DNA from: Malassezia japonica
Taxonomy: Eukaryota; Basidiomycota; Malasseziomycetes; Malasseziales; Malasseziaceae
Direction of reading: 5' to 3'
Length of the DNA: 64,000 nt
Assembly (NCBI RefSeq): GCF_029542785.1
Contig: NC_083375.1
Span: forward strand, 558,001 to 622,000
A model generated the notes under the pieces. The model was not told the origin of the DNA and did no database searches. It saw only the letters and a program-made list of their open reading frames with translations. Below, one piece after another: positions 10,805-21,224 of this stretch (the stretch's first letter is position 1; the number at the start of each line of letters is the position of its first letter). The position numbers and the translations under genes are program-made.

Positions 10805-12887
10805 TTACTGCTTGCCCGGGGGGATACAAATCGGTTCTTTCGGGGGGTTGGAGCCGCTGAGCATCGAGTGCACCGTCTGGCTGCCGGCGAACACGACGCA
10901 GAAAATGCCAAAAATGAACAGGCCAATGTCCAAGATCTTGGCGCGGCGAGTCGTGGCGCATGCACGCAGATGCAGCAGCGGGGGGTAGATGAAGCACAGC
11001 GGCACGCACGCCACGGAGCCAATCAGACTCACAAACTTGTCGAGGTCGTTCGCACCGAGCCACGCGCAGACCATGCTAAAGATGACCACGCAGAAGCGGA
11101 AGGCGTTCTTGGACATCTTGGTGCGCCAGTCGTACTTGCCGCTGCGCTTGAACAGGCCCAGCTCCAGGATCGAGAGCGCAGGGAAGAGCTGGAGGGGCAT
11201 GGACAGGAGGATGGCCACAGAGTAGAAGGCTTGGATCGCCTGCACAAAGTGCGAGTTGCGCGGGAGGTTCGCAAAGACCACAGTCTGCACGTCGCTGCCG
11301 AAAGTCGCGTACGACAGCACGCCCGACAGCGAAAAGAGGAGACCGACACCGAGCATCACACCACACAGCGCGCGGGGGAACTTTTGCGGCTCCTTCATGC
11401 TGTCCGTGATGGGAATAATGAGACCAATGCCCTCAAACGTAAACACCGCCGTGCCGATCAGCAGCGGGAAGTCGCGCTTGTTAAAGAGCACGACGTCGGC
11501 AAGACCGTCGCGGGCAATGTGCCCCGCCTCAAAGTAGAAGAGGTAGGCGATGCCCAGCAGGATAAAGACGTCGGCAATCAGCGCGGTCGAGGACAGCTTC
11601 GCGATGCGGCGTACAAGGCTCAGCGGCAAGAAGATGATGCACTGGATGAGAATCAGCGTGCCGATCGACATGTACTTCTCGCATTCGGTCACCGACAAGA
11701 TGAACGACTGTGTGTTCTCCGCCACAAACACGGTGTACGCCGCGACAAAGCCAAGCTGCGAAAAGACGATCGAAAACAAAATCGCGGTGCGCATGCGCGG
11801 GCCATACAGGAGACCGCCCATCTCGCCAAAGCCCACCGGGTGCTTCAGGTTGACCTGCACCAGGAGCAGGAACGACCACAGCGACACGGCCGCAATCACG
11901 CACAGAACGATTGTCGAAAAGAGGATACCGCCGTTGAAGAACGCCTTGCCCAGGAACAGAATGCCGGTACCGACAAACGACTTGAGCAGCATGAGCACCG
12001 CCTCGGTAACGCTCGCCTCGCCGCGCTTGCGCTCGTGGCGGTTGCCGCGATAAGCGGGAATCTCGCCGTGGACAGGGTGCGCCAGCAGACGCGAGCCCTC
12101 GCTGGTGCCTTGGCCCGCCGTCCGCGACGTGCCGGGGATCGCCTGCTCGAGGTCCGCCTCGAGCTCGTCCTCGAGCTCCTCCACATCCTCTTCGAGCTCC
12201 TCGAGGTACTCGCCGGCAAAGTGGCCGTAGAGCATGAGGAAGTCGACAAAGCTGCGCAGCGCGCGGGGCGGCGGCTTGCCCTGTTCAGCCGCCTGGTTCA
12301 GCACAAAGGAGCGGCGGAAGCCGCCGGGCTGCTTGATAAGGTCGCGGTCCAGCGGCGCCTCGATGCCGCTCGTGCTGATCGCGTGCATGCTCTCGCTGCG
12401 CGGCCTGCGGGGGCGCTTGTTTTGGTGCGCCCACCGGTAGAGGTCCTCGGTGATGGCGCCGCCCTGGGTGTGGTGGGGCGCTTGGTACTCCTCGCCGTCG
12501 GCGGGCAGTGCCGAGATACTGCTCGCATTCACTCCCGAGATGCTCGACTGGCCGCTGGGGTGCTCCACCGCACTCTCCTCCTGCACGTTCTCCGTTCCAG
12601 AGGTCTCCGAGGCATTGTCGGGGCGCACGAGGCTGGGTCAGATAGGATACGCACTATTTCTCGACAATCTTGGCCTTGTCCTCGTCGGGCAGCGGGTGCT
12701 CCTCGAGCTCCTCGTTGAGCGACGTAGTCGAGCTCCTAGCCACCGGTTCGGGACGCTGGAGAGACTGCGAGCTGGACGCAGCCGCATCCGCGTTCACACT
12801 AGCCTCATCCGCAGCCGGGGGGTTCATGGTGGAAGGTGCAGAAAGCCGCATTGTGGGCACGTTCGCGCGTATTTCCCACGTGGTCAT
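10805..12887 (-). CDS. Vacuolar amino-acid transporter, AAAP family (Avt3/Avt4-like)
   Basis: Proton-coupled amino-acid exporter of the vacuole, by family. Exons 12887-12655 and 12632-10805 (22-nt intron 12654-12633, 5' site GTGCGT) give up to 686 aa. A long hydrophilic N terminus includes an acidic helix (ELEEDVEELEDELEADLEQ). The Aa_trans domain starts at ASVTEAVLMLLKSFVGTGIL and carries about 11 membrane segments. The start is uncertain: in-frame ATGs lie at 12887, 12851 and 12827. A CACGTG motif at 12877-12882 would be inside the gene if the first were used, so a later start is quite possible. The gene is divergent from the next membrane protein. Confidence 0.88.
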
Positions 12888-12914
12888 ATCGCGGGCAACT
12901 CTCCCCAGGGCAGC

Positions 12915-14079
12915 ATGGTGCGCGAGGAAGAGGAGCGTTTACTGCCGCGTGAGCCTGCGCCGCCTGCTGCGCCGCAGGAGCCGACGCCAGAAGAGCGCGA
13001 GGCCAACCGGGAGCAGGAGGAGGACGAGGCGCCGTATGCGCCGCTGAACCCCCGCGAGCGCCGCTCGCTCGTGTTCCTGCAGATGAACACGCCGCTGTCG
13101 GTGCTGTTGTGCATTGTCGCGGGCATCTTTGGTGTGATGATTGTGCCGTCGATCGATGATGTCTTTAATAGCCACTCGACGCTCCTGACCCCGTCGCCGA
13201 AGCTGTTCTTTGGCTACCTCTTTGTTTTGCTCCTGTTCCAGGTCGGGTTCTGCATGCTCGCCGTCATCTCGCAGAACGCACACACGCAGCGCTGCGTCGT
13301 CCAGTCCACCGGCTCGCGCCTCGCGGTCGAGAACTACTTGCTGGGCCTCTGGTTCATCTTTTTCGTGCTCGACACGCCCACCACGCGTGCGGTCGGCTGC
13401 TACGTCCTCGCCGGCGCGGGGCTCCTGTCGCTCGTCAACTTCATCGTGCTGCGCGCCAAGTACAAGCCGCGGTGGGTGCACCCATTCGAGCTGTTGCTCG
13501 TGCATGTGCCGAACAAGTACGTCGAGAGACTAACCCAGACTCGTCACGGTGCTCGTCGTGTACAATCTCTTTTGGCAGCAGCTCTTTTTGGACGCCGACT
13601 GGGTCCGCGACCCGTACAATGGCGTGCACAGACTCGCGGATGCGCTGTGGTACACGATCGGCGTGAACGTGGTGTTTGGCATCCTCCTGGCCGTGTGGAT
13701 CGGCATGAACTCGGACGTGACGGTGTACTGCGCATCGATGTACCTCGATGCGGCCGTGCTCAGCCTGCGCTCCGTGCCGGTGATCGGGCCCCGCTCGCGC
13801 CCGTTCTCTCTCGTGCTGATCACGTTCATCTCGATGGGCGTGCGCACGCTCGCGCTGGTCGTGCCGGGCCTGCTCAAGAACGGGTGCCTGGTCATTTGCC
13901 ATGCTCACCCGGGCGGCCGCGACGCGCACGCGGTCGAGGTGCAGGCGCCGCCGTCGCGCGCCGAGGCGGACCTCCAGGCGGCGTACCACGACGAGCCGCA
14001 GCTGGAGGGCGTCACGGTGCACCGCCCCGACCCTACCTATGGCTCGCTCGACCAGCGCCAGTCCACGCCGTCTCAGTAG
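12915..14079 (+). CDS. Multi-pass membrane protein of unknown function
   Basis: I do not recognise this family. Exons 12915-13516 and 13539-14079 with a 22-nt intron (13517-13538, branch CTAAC) encode 380 aa. The N-terminal 55 residues are hydrophilic and Glu/Arg/Pro-rich. About seven hydrophobic segments follow, for example PLSVLLCIVAGIFGVMIV, LFFGYLFVLLLFQVGFCML and IGVNVVFGILLAVWIGM. The tail is hydrophilic and ends QSTPSQ. The splice is supported because it joins two hydrophobic blocks in frame. There is no signal peptide, so the first membrane segment probably acts as anchor. It ends 13 bp before the convergent MTR2-like stop. Confidence 0.75.
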
Positions 14080-14092
14080 TGATATGATACAA

Positions 14093-14905
14093 TTAGCCTA
14101 CGAACCGAAGCGCATCTGCTTGGATAAAGTATTTGGCCACGGTCTTTTGGCCGCCGGCGTCCGACGACGACTTTCCTTTGGCGGCGCTGCGCGACTGGGT
14201 CCAGACAAACGGCACACCGCCTTCGGCGTTGGCGCCAGCGCCATTGATTAGCACAAAGCTCTGGGAAAAGACGCGGGGGTGCGTCGAGAGCGGCGCCTCG
14301 GCGTCAAACTTGCGCTTGCTCGCAGCCGCCGACGCGGGCGCGGACGCGGACTTGGGCGCGCTCGACTCGTTCGTCGCCAGGCTCTCGGGGGTGTAGTGCG
14401 CGACGGTGCCGGACACGTTCAGAAGAAGCGACGGCGCTTCGCGTTGGTCTGTGTTAGTTCTGCGGACGCAGCGCATGTGCGCTCTGTATACTACTCTGCG
14501 TGCTGTGTTCTTACACACGCCGAGTCCTTACGAGAGCGCGGCAGTGCTTTCGCCCAGGCACGCATCACAGCGGTAGAGCGCCGCTGCATGGCCGTGCCCA
14601 GCGGGCGTGCGCTGCGCGTACGCACCTTGTGCTCCGGTCGGTCCGAGGGGGTGGCAGTCGAGCGACTGGATCTCGTGCTGCGTCCCGGGCTGCGCGTCGA
14701 GCACCTGCGCGAACTGCGCGGCGCCGCTGATCGGGTTGCCATTCCACGCGATCGACGAGTTGGGCAGGTACAGCGAAGGGAGGAGCTGCGTACGCTGCGG
14801 CGAGTCGGATGCGGCGTAGTACGCCGTCACAAACGTCTCGGCGGCATTAGAGGTAAACTCCATCAGCCACGCAGGCGTGCTCATATTCCCACGGCCTTCG
14901 CTCAT
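14093..14905 (-). CDS. NTF2-like mRNA export factor (Mtr2/p15 type)
   Basis: Mtr2/p15 pairs with Mex67 to carry mRNA through nuclear pores. Exons 14905-14626 and 14448-14093 give 211 aa. The NTF2-like fold is suggested by AETFVTAYYAASDSPQR, LYLPNSSIAWNGNPISGAAQF, HEIQSLDCHP, LLLNVSGTV, RVFSQSFVLI and YFIQADALRFVG, in the usual order. The intron (14625-14449) is 177 nt, far longer than almost all others here. It starts GTGCGT and ends CTAACACAG, and joins LDCHP to LLLNVSGTV as the fold requires. A Ser/Ala-rich insertion sits before the last strands, as in fungal Mtr2 proteins. The intron borders are inferred, so confidence in the exact splice is lower than in the gene. Confidence 0.7.
14449..14625 (-). 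other. Unusually long 177-nt intron in the MTR2-like gene
   Basis: Predicted from frame and fold continuity, with 5' GTGCGT and 3' CTAACACAG. It is eight times the usual length in this window. I could not recognise a snoRNA or other RNA inside it by eye. Confidence 0.55.
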
Positions 14906-14949
14906 CGTCGTCGACGCGAAGCGCCCGATTGCGATCAAAAATTTCTACG

Positions 14950-16446
14950 CTACAATTCCTCAATAATTAGGTCGTCGTCGTCGTCGTCGTCCTGGTTGTC
15001 TTCTGCGCCGACGTCCACGTCGCCGCCCCCGGCGAGCGTCGCATCGGACTCTTCACGCTTGAGAAGGTTGACAAGACGCACGATCGCCTCGGTGATCTCT
15101 TCCTTCTGCTCGGCAAGATGCGCCTCGCGCACGACAATGTACGCGCCGCGACTCCGCAGGCACTCGCGGCCGTACAGCGAGGTGCACAGCAGGAGGAGGC
15201 ACTCGACGAGCATCAGGCGCAGCGCCGCATCGCGCTCGCGCGGCTTGTCTTCCGGCACGAGCTGGCACGACTCGGGCAGCGCCTCCTGGTCGTCGAGGTC
15301 GACCTTGGCGAGCTCTTTGCCGTCGATTAGCGGCATGAGCAGGTAGGGCAGGATGTCGACCGGCGCATGGTAGTTTTCGTACTCTTTCATCGTAGGGCCC
15401 GGCGCAAGGATCAGCTTGTGCGCACTCTTGATAAAGAGGATGTTTTTCAGCGCGCTAATTACGCCGCCGCGCCGGATAAGGTCCGCGTGCTCAGTGTAAA
15501 CCATGATGCGGCCGACGGGGTAGGCGTCCGCGCTGTCCTTGTCCGCGCCTTCGATTGGCTGCACGAAGAAGTCGCGGCCGCGGGGCAAGACGGTCACGTT
15601 CGCAAAGACGCTCGCGAGAAAGTTGCAGTTGGACTTGCGGCGCACATCGGGGCGGCCGTCGGCGCCCATCTCGACCGGGCGCCCTTCGTTGTCGCGCTTC
15701 GTCGCGGCGACACGCGCGCGCATGTCGCTCGCACTCGCGCTGCTTGACTCGACCGACGCGCCCTCCTCAAACGCACGGATCAGCTTCACGAGCGCAGGGA
15801 ACTTGACCGCGTCAGCCGCGCGCACCGACTGGCTCAGGCGCTCGGTCGCCTCGGCGGTCGCGCGCTTGCGCTCCTCATAGTCGGGCTGCGAGGGGTCCGC
15901 GTCGAGGCCGCTCAGCGAGAGCTGCAAGTCGAGCGGCGAGAGGAACGAGTAAAACGGACGGTCCTCGACGACCATATCGAGCAGGCGCGCACACACCGGC
16001 TCAAACTTGGTCAGATTCGAGAGGAGCATGCACGCCAGATCCGCCAGGAGTGACACCGAGTCCTGCGTCAGCACGAAAACGTACGCCAATGTAGGCCACC
16101 AAAAACTTGAGAAATTCGGGGTCGGCGATGCGCAGCGCGACCGAGGGGCTGTCGGTGAGGTTGATTAGCGCACTGAGCGCGTCGTGCATCGTAATCTGGA
16201 TGAGTGTTAGCAACATACAGGCTGGTCATGGCACAGGTTCTTGATCGACTGCAGCACATCCAGTGGCGAGTCGTCCCAGATCTTGAGCGGCTCGCCGTTG
16301 CTGTCGGTCACCTTGTCGGTGAGCAGCGCGCGGTTGGGGCTGCTTTGCGCACTAAAGCCCACCACATTGGCCATCGCGACCTGGCGCACCTGGGGGTTTG
16401 GATCCGCAAGGAACGTCAGCACCTCATGGCTGGCTGGGAGCGACAT
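14950..16446 (-). CDS. HGH1: Hgh1 (FAM203) chaperone cofactor for eEF2 folding
   Basis: Hgh1 is an armadillo-like protein that helps TRiC/CCT fold elongation factor eEF2. Exons 16446-16219, 16195-16085 and 16062-14950 encode 483 aa; introns are 23 nt (16218-16196) and 22 nt (16084-16063). Family markers include SIKNLCHD near the N terminus, HDALSALINLTDS, LACMLLSNLTK, the FLASVFANVT block, and GGVISALKNILF. The last residues are acidic (a run of Asp then LIIEEL). It is about 90 residues longer than yeast Hgh1, mostly through low-complexity inserts. Confidence 0.9.
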
Positions 16447-16734
16447 GATGGAAAAGCACAGACGCCGCGCGAGAAATTTTGGCTACGCACGTGGCTACAA
16501 GAAGAATCGCCCGCGGCGGAGCGGGCGTAGCAGGGAGGGCGGGGGATGCTCGGCGAGCACCACACGCCCACCGTAGCAATATGGTATGGACACGGCGCCG
16601 TGCAGCGTACAGATAGCGCACAGCGTTTTCGTGCAGCAATAGGAATCGGGGGCGGCACAGCGCGATGCAAAAAGACGCGAGCACGCAGCACCGGGCGCAA
16701 AACGCATGCGCTTTCTACGCACAGCTCATGGTAT
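16447..16734. other. HGH1 upstream region
   Basis: No gene is visible in these 288 bases. A CACGTG motif at 16488-16493 lies about 45 bp upstream of the HGH1 start. Confidence 0.45.
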
Positions 16735-17112
16735 CTAGTGCGAGACACGCGCACGTCCTTTCAGGCGGCGTCGCACGAGCACCTTCTTGCCGGTGCGCGA
16801 CCGCAGGCGCGCGAGGAATCCGTGCTTGCGCTTGCGCTTGCGCTGCGACGGCTGGTACTCTGAGCCGTATGTCGCGTACCGCACGCCGCCAAGCGAGACA
16901 GCCGGCACGCTGCGCATATTCGTGAGGGAGAGCCGAGCCATGGCGAGGATCGGCGAGGCACGCATCGCCGGCATCGCGCGCATACGCGCGCTAACGTGCG
17001 GCACGGCCACCTTTGGCACTGCACAGGCAGTCACAACAGGTTGCCGCACAGCAGGCGCCTTGGGGCGCAGCAGGCGCACCTGGCGCATCGCCGCGAACCG
17101 CGGCAGAGACAT
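16735..17112 (-). CDS. Mitochondrial large-subunit ribosomal protein bL34m
   Basis: Single exon, 125 aa. The last 44 residues are the complete bL34 core: [20 protein letters not shown], then [18 protein letters not shown]. The first 80 residues are basic, Ala/Arg/Val-rich and free of acidic residues, as expected of a mitochondrial targeting leader. ATG 17112 was chosen because it starts this leader. It is head-to-head with the AhpD-like gene, with only 36 bp between start codons and a CACGTG (17131-17136) in the gap. Confidence 0.9.
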   Translation of the reverse strand: MSLPRFAAMRQVRLLRPKAPAVRQPVVTACAVPKVAVPHVSARMRAMPAMRASPILAMARLSLTNMRSVPAVSLGGVRYATYGSEYQPSQRKRKRKHGFLARLRSRTGKKVLVRRRLKGRARVSH

Positions 17113-17130
17113 GGTGGCAGACGAGAAGAT

Positions 17131-17136
17131 CACGTG
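17131..17136. promoter_or_regulatory. CACGTG motif in a 36-bp divergent promoter
   Basis: The motif lies between the start codons of bL34m (17112, minus) and the AhpD-like gene (17149, plus), so it may serve both. Confidence 0.45.
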
Positions 17137-17148
17137 CTGTCCTCCACC

Positions 17149-18165
17149 ATGGCGTTGGCCCCCGCGCTGAAAGCGCTGCTGAACGCGCCCAAGTACGCCG
17201 CGCGCCCGTCGGCGTACCAGAAAGCGGTGACGATTGCGAGCGGATCCGGCGGCAAGCCGCGGTCGCCGCCCCGCGCATCGCTGCTCGACGACCTCTTTTC
17301 GCGGATCGGTACCGAGGCGCAGGGCCGGGGGATCGGCTGGGGCGAATGGATGACGGTGCTTGTACGTCGCTTGGCTCACACAGACCGCGACCATGTTTGC
17401 GCTCAACTCGCCTGGAAGCCTGCAGGCGATGCATAGGTTCGTCATGCGCCGCGAGCACGAGGCCGACCTGCGCCCGGTCACCGAGCGCGTCGAGCGGGCG
17501 TGTCTCATGCGCGAAGTCGGCCTCAAGTGCCTCGGGCTGGTCGGCACCCCCAAAGTACGTGCCTCCTCTTATGCAGACGATCAACAACCTCGCGGCACTC
17601 CGTGCTATGGTCGACGAGGACAAAGAATGTGCGGCCGCGATGCCGACGGCGCCGAGGCGGTACGTCGTGCGACTGACCCAGCGACCTGTCGCCTGCACAG
17701 TGGGCCGACGCGAAGCGTGTCGGTGCCGAGCTCTTTGACGATATCTACCGCGAAAAGTCGGAACGCCTGCAGCAAGTCCTCGCGCACTCGCACCCCGATC
17801 TCGGCGTGTACATTGTCGGCTACGAGTACGGGCCGCTTTTTGCCCCGCCGCCGCTGTATCACGGCCAGGACGCGGAGTCGTTTGCGCCGTGGGAGGTGAA
17901 CCGCATCCGCGTAAGCCTCACCACCATTGCCGCGCTCCACGCCCAAGGCGGCGTCGGGCCGCAGGTCACGAGCCACATCTTCGGCCTTCTCCGTGCGCGG
18001 CCGAGCTTTGCGCACCTGCCGGCCGACGAGCGCCGCGGCCTCGAGTTCCTCGCGAGCGAGGACGGCGCAGAATGGGTCCTAAAAACCATCAATGAGGTAT
18101 GCCGCATCGTCGACGGTGCAGAGGAGCAGGACCGCGAGGAGCTCCCGAGCAAGGCACGTCTGTAG
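17149..18165 (+). CDS. AhpD-like (carboxymuconolactone decarboxylase fold) protein with possible PTS1
   Basis: Four exons with three 22-nt introns (17362-17383, 17555-17576, 17660-17681) encode 316 aa. The sequence resembles fungal AhpD-like proteins: [40 protein letters not shown], and [20 protein letters not shown]. The reaction is unknown, and the AhpD cysteine pair is not obvious. Read straight through, it ends SKARL; ARL fits a peroxisomal PTS1 signal, and a yeast relative (Pxp2/Yjr111c) is peroxisomal by my recollection. A candidate GC-AG intron (18154-18179) would remove this end and its stop, giving a C terminus WDFE and a stop at 18192-18194. The next gene starts 41 bp downstream of the read-through stop. 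Confidence 0.7.
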
Positions 18166-18179
18166 TGCTGACCCCGCAG
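18154..18179 (+). other. Candidate 26-nt GC-AG intron that would swap the C terminus
   Basis: The segment starts GCACGT, one base from the common GTACGT donor, and ends CTGACCCCGCAG, a good branch site and acceptor. Removal joins AAG to TGG GAC TTT GAG TAG in frame. Retention gives the shorter end ARL. Both forms are open, so use is undecided. Confidence 0.4.
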
Positions 18180-18206
18180 TGGGACTTTGAGTAGCCTCCA
18201 CATACG

Positions 18207-20254
18207 ATGACCGACGAAGGTTCGGTGCACCGCTGTGCGCAGCGCGGCGAGCTTGCCGAGCTCACGCGCCTCGTCGCGGATGCACCCACACTGGTGAATG
18301 CGCGTGATGCAGAGAATGTGACGCCGCTGCACTGGGCTGCGATCAACGGGCACATTGAGTGCTGCGAGCTGCTGCTGGAGAACGGCGCCGAGGTGAATGC
18401 GGTCGGCGGCGAGCTCGCCGCGACGCCGCTGCAGTGGAGCGCACGGTAGGTGGCGTAGCTTACACAGGAATGGCCAGCTGAATCTGATGCACCTCCTGCT
18501 CAAGCACGGTGCGGATCCGCAGTTTGCAGACAAGCAGGGCTTTAACGCGCTGCACCTCACAACGCACAGCAGCTATGTCATGTCGCTCATCTTTATGCTG
18601 CAGCAGGACGCATTTAGTGCACAAGACGCCGTCGACACGGCCGATCCCCAGGGGCATACGCCGCTCATGTGGGCCGCGTTCCAGGGCGACGCGCTCTCGG
18701 TCGACGTCCTGCTCAAGCATGGCGCAAGCGTCGCGACGCGCGACGAGTCCGGGCTCACGCCGCTGCACTGGGCGGTCGTGCGCGGAAACCGCCTGTGCAT
18801 CCAGCGCATCGTCAAAGGCGGTGGCGACATCCAGGCAAGGGACCACGAAGGCAAGACGCCGCACGAAATGGCCGAGGAGCTGCACACGCTCTCTGCGTAC
18901 ACCGGCGCGCTCCAAGCGCTGGGGCGCCATCCCGATGGGCGGGTGCGCAAACGTCCGTACGGCCCGCGTTTCGAGCGCTTGCTCGTGTTCTTTGTGCCGT
19001 ACGCGTGGTTTGGCGTGCTCTTTTACGCCGTGTCGTTACTGCCCTGGTACCTGGCTTTTCCCGCGTTTGTCGTCGGCGTAATGGGTATGCACCTGTTCAT
19101 TGCGCTGTACGTGCTCGACGCACGCAAGCCCGACGCAGTCAAGTCCTCGCCGTACTTTTTGTCGCTCCTCGCCATGACCCTGGGATGGCTCACGACGATG
19201 TGGGTCTTGTACGTCGCACCAAACACATCCGAGTTTGGCACGCGCCAGGTGCTCGTCGGTTTCCTCCTCTCGATCGTAATCGGCTCGTTGATCTGGTGCG
19301 CTAGCACGTCCCCGGGGCAGTGCCCGCGCCCGGCCACGCCGGAAGAGCGCAAGCGTGATGTCGAGGCGCTCGCGTCGCGCGGCATGCTCAGCGGCCTCTC
19401 GTTCTGCATTACCTGCCTCGGGCGCCGGCCGCTGCGCTCCAAGCACTGCCATGTGTGTGGCAAGTGCGTGCCGCGCCACGACCACCACTGCCCGTGGATC
19501 GACAACTGCGTCGGCCTCCGCAACCACCGTGTGTTCATGGTGATGCTCGCCGCGGCAGAGATCGGGATTCCCATCTACCTCTCGCTGGTCTACCAATGTA
19601 CGTCGTTGTGCTCACCAGACTTTGTCCAGCACACGCCTCCTGCGCTGCTCGGCGCCTACCGTGACCGCCTGATTCCCGCGCCGCTCAGCGCCGCAGTCGA
19701 ATTTCACGGCGTGCTCTTTTACTCGAGCGCATGGGTCACGATGATGGCCGCGTGGCTCATGATTCTGTTCGTGATGCAGCTCGTGCAGATCTCGCGCCAG
19801 CTCACGACGTTCGAGGCGAGCAACGTGGGCCGCTACGGTTTCATGGGCGGCCGCGCGGACGCCAACATGTCCACCCAGAAGGGGTTCATGCAGCAGCAGG
19901 CCGAGCGCATGATTGCCGCGGGAATGCGTCCAGAGGAGGCGCACGCGCGCCTGCACGGGTGTGCGCACGGCAGGAAAAAGACACCGCTCGGCATCGTCAA
20001 GGCGCTCGGCACGTCGCTCCTCTCGATCGTCGGGCTCGATTTGTATACCCGCGGCAAGGGCGGCCAGGGTCTGTCGCGCTCGACGGCGGCTGCCAATCCG
20101 TTCGACAAGGGGCTCGTGGCCAATTGCCTCGGTACGTCGCGCGACTCACACAGACTTTTGGACGGCCGGCGAACATCTGCATGTCGACTATACACGGCTG
20201 TACGATGTCCCGCTCGAAGGCTTCGCCGTGGGGGGGGAGCAACGAGTTCACTAG
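18207..20254 (+). CDS. AKR1: Ankyrin-repeat DHHC palmitoyltransferase (Akr1 type)
   Basis: Integral Golgi/endosomal enzyme that S-palmitoylates proteins. Exons 18207-18445, 18468-20131 and 20154-20254 encode 667 aa; both introns are 22 nt (18446-18467 with 5' GTAGGT; 20132-20153). About six ankyrin repeats fill residues 5-220 (TPLHWAAINGHIECCELLLE, TPLMWAAFQGDALSVDVLLK). Membrane segments flank a cysteine-rich domain with CHVCGKCVPRHDHHCPWIDN; the catalytic DHHC is intact, whereas yeast Akr1 itself has DHYC. The C-terminal tail is cytosolic by topology. The stop codon overlaps the stop of PDX1 in one CTAG (20251-20254). Confidence 0.93.
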
Positions 20255-21185
20255 CGAAGTAGGTCTGCATACGCTTGGTTGAGCGCCGCTTTGGCCGACG
20301 TCGGCGCCTCGCCCTGGGGCTGCGGCTTCGTGTAGGATGCGACAATCTCCTCGTAGGACGTAGCAGGTGGCGCCGCGGGAGCGGGGTGTGTCAGACGGAC
20401 GAGACCGTCGAGGATCAGCAACCGCCTTTCGTCGGCCGTCAGTGGCTTGGCGGGCTTCTTAGCAGGCGCGCCGTCTTTGGACGGCGGCGCACCCAGGTCC
20501 GACAGCTTGGTATGCTTGCCCTTGGCCGTGCCATACGGACTCTTGGCCTTGCCGAGGTAGGCGAGCACGTCGCCTTTGGTCAGCATGCCGTTGTGGCCGG
20601 TGCCCTTGATCTCTTTCTCCGCATTCTGGATGCCATACTGGTTCGCGAGGCGGATCACCGACGGGAGCACAGGGCCGTCGAACGAGACGTGGCCGGGCTG
20701 CGCCCGCGGTTCGCTGGACGCCTGCTCGCTCTTGCTCTCTTTCGGTGCGCTCTCCTTCGGAGGTGCACTGTCCTTCTGCTCGCTCTCTTTCGGGAGTTCC
20801 AGGTTGGAGATATCGTCGCCCTCCTCGGCCAGCAGCGCAATCGGCTTGTTCACTTCCACGTCCTTCGTGCCGGACTGCACGAGAATCTTGGCGAGCACGC
20901 CGTCGTCATCGGCCTCGACGTCCATCATGGCCTTGTCGGTTTCCTTGCGTCAGCCACGAAACATACCACTTCCAGCATCACCGTACCCGCGGTGAACGAG
21001 TCGCCTTCCTTCAGCTTCCAGTTCCCGAGATTGCCTTTGTCCATCGTCGGGCTCATGGCCGGCATCGTCATTTCATGCACGGCCAGGCGCATCGCCGACG
21101 TCGACATTGCCGCGTAGCGCACCGACGGCGCCACACGCGCAGCGGCCCACAGGCGCGCGCCAGGCGACGCACGTACCGACCACAT
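20251..21185 (-). CDS. PDX1: Pyruvate dehydrogenase complex component X (E3-binding protein)
   Basis: Pdx1 tethers dihydrolipoamide dehydrogenase to the mitochondrial pyruvate dehydrogenase core. Exons 21185-20967 and 20943-20251 (23-nt intron 20966-20944) give 303 aa. An Arg/Ala-rich leader is followed by a lipoyl domain (MTMPAMSPTMDKGNLGNWKL) with the lipoylated lysine in ETDKAMMDVEA, a Lys/Glu/Ser linker, and a peripheral-subunit-binding domain (VLPSVIRLANQYGI to GHNGMLTKGDVLAYL). There is no acetyltransferase domain, as expected for protein X rather than E2. The intron splits the lipoyl motif exactly before ETDK, so it must be spliced. Confidence 0.92.
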
Positions 21186-21224
21186 CGTCGAAGGTTGTGT
21201 GGGGTCGGGCTCGACCTGCTAGGA

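Noticed and set aside
10868..12718. 616-aa plus-strand ORF opposite the amino-acid transporter
   Set aside because: Composition is His/Arg/Glu-rich with no domain; the minus-strand Aa_trans protein is convincing.
18086..18120. A further intron (GTATG ... GTGCAG) near the end of the AhpD-like gene
   Set aside because: No CTNAY branch site near the AG, and the coding frame reads well through it ([13 protein letters not shown]).
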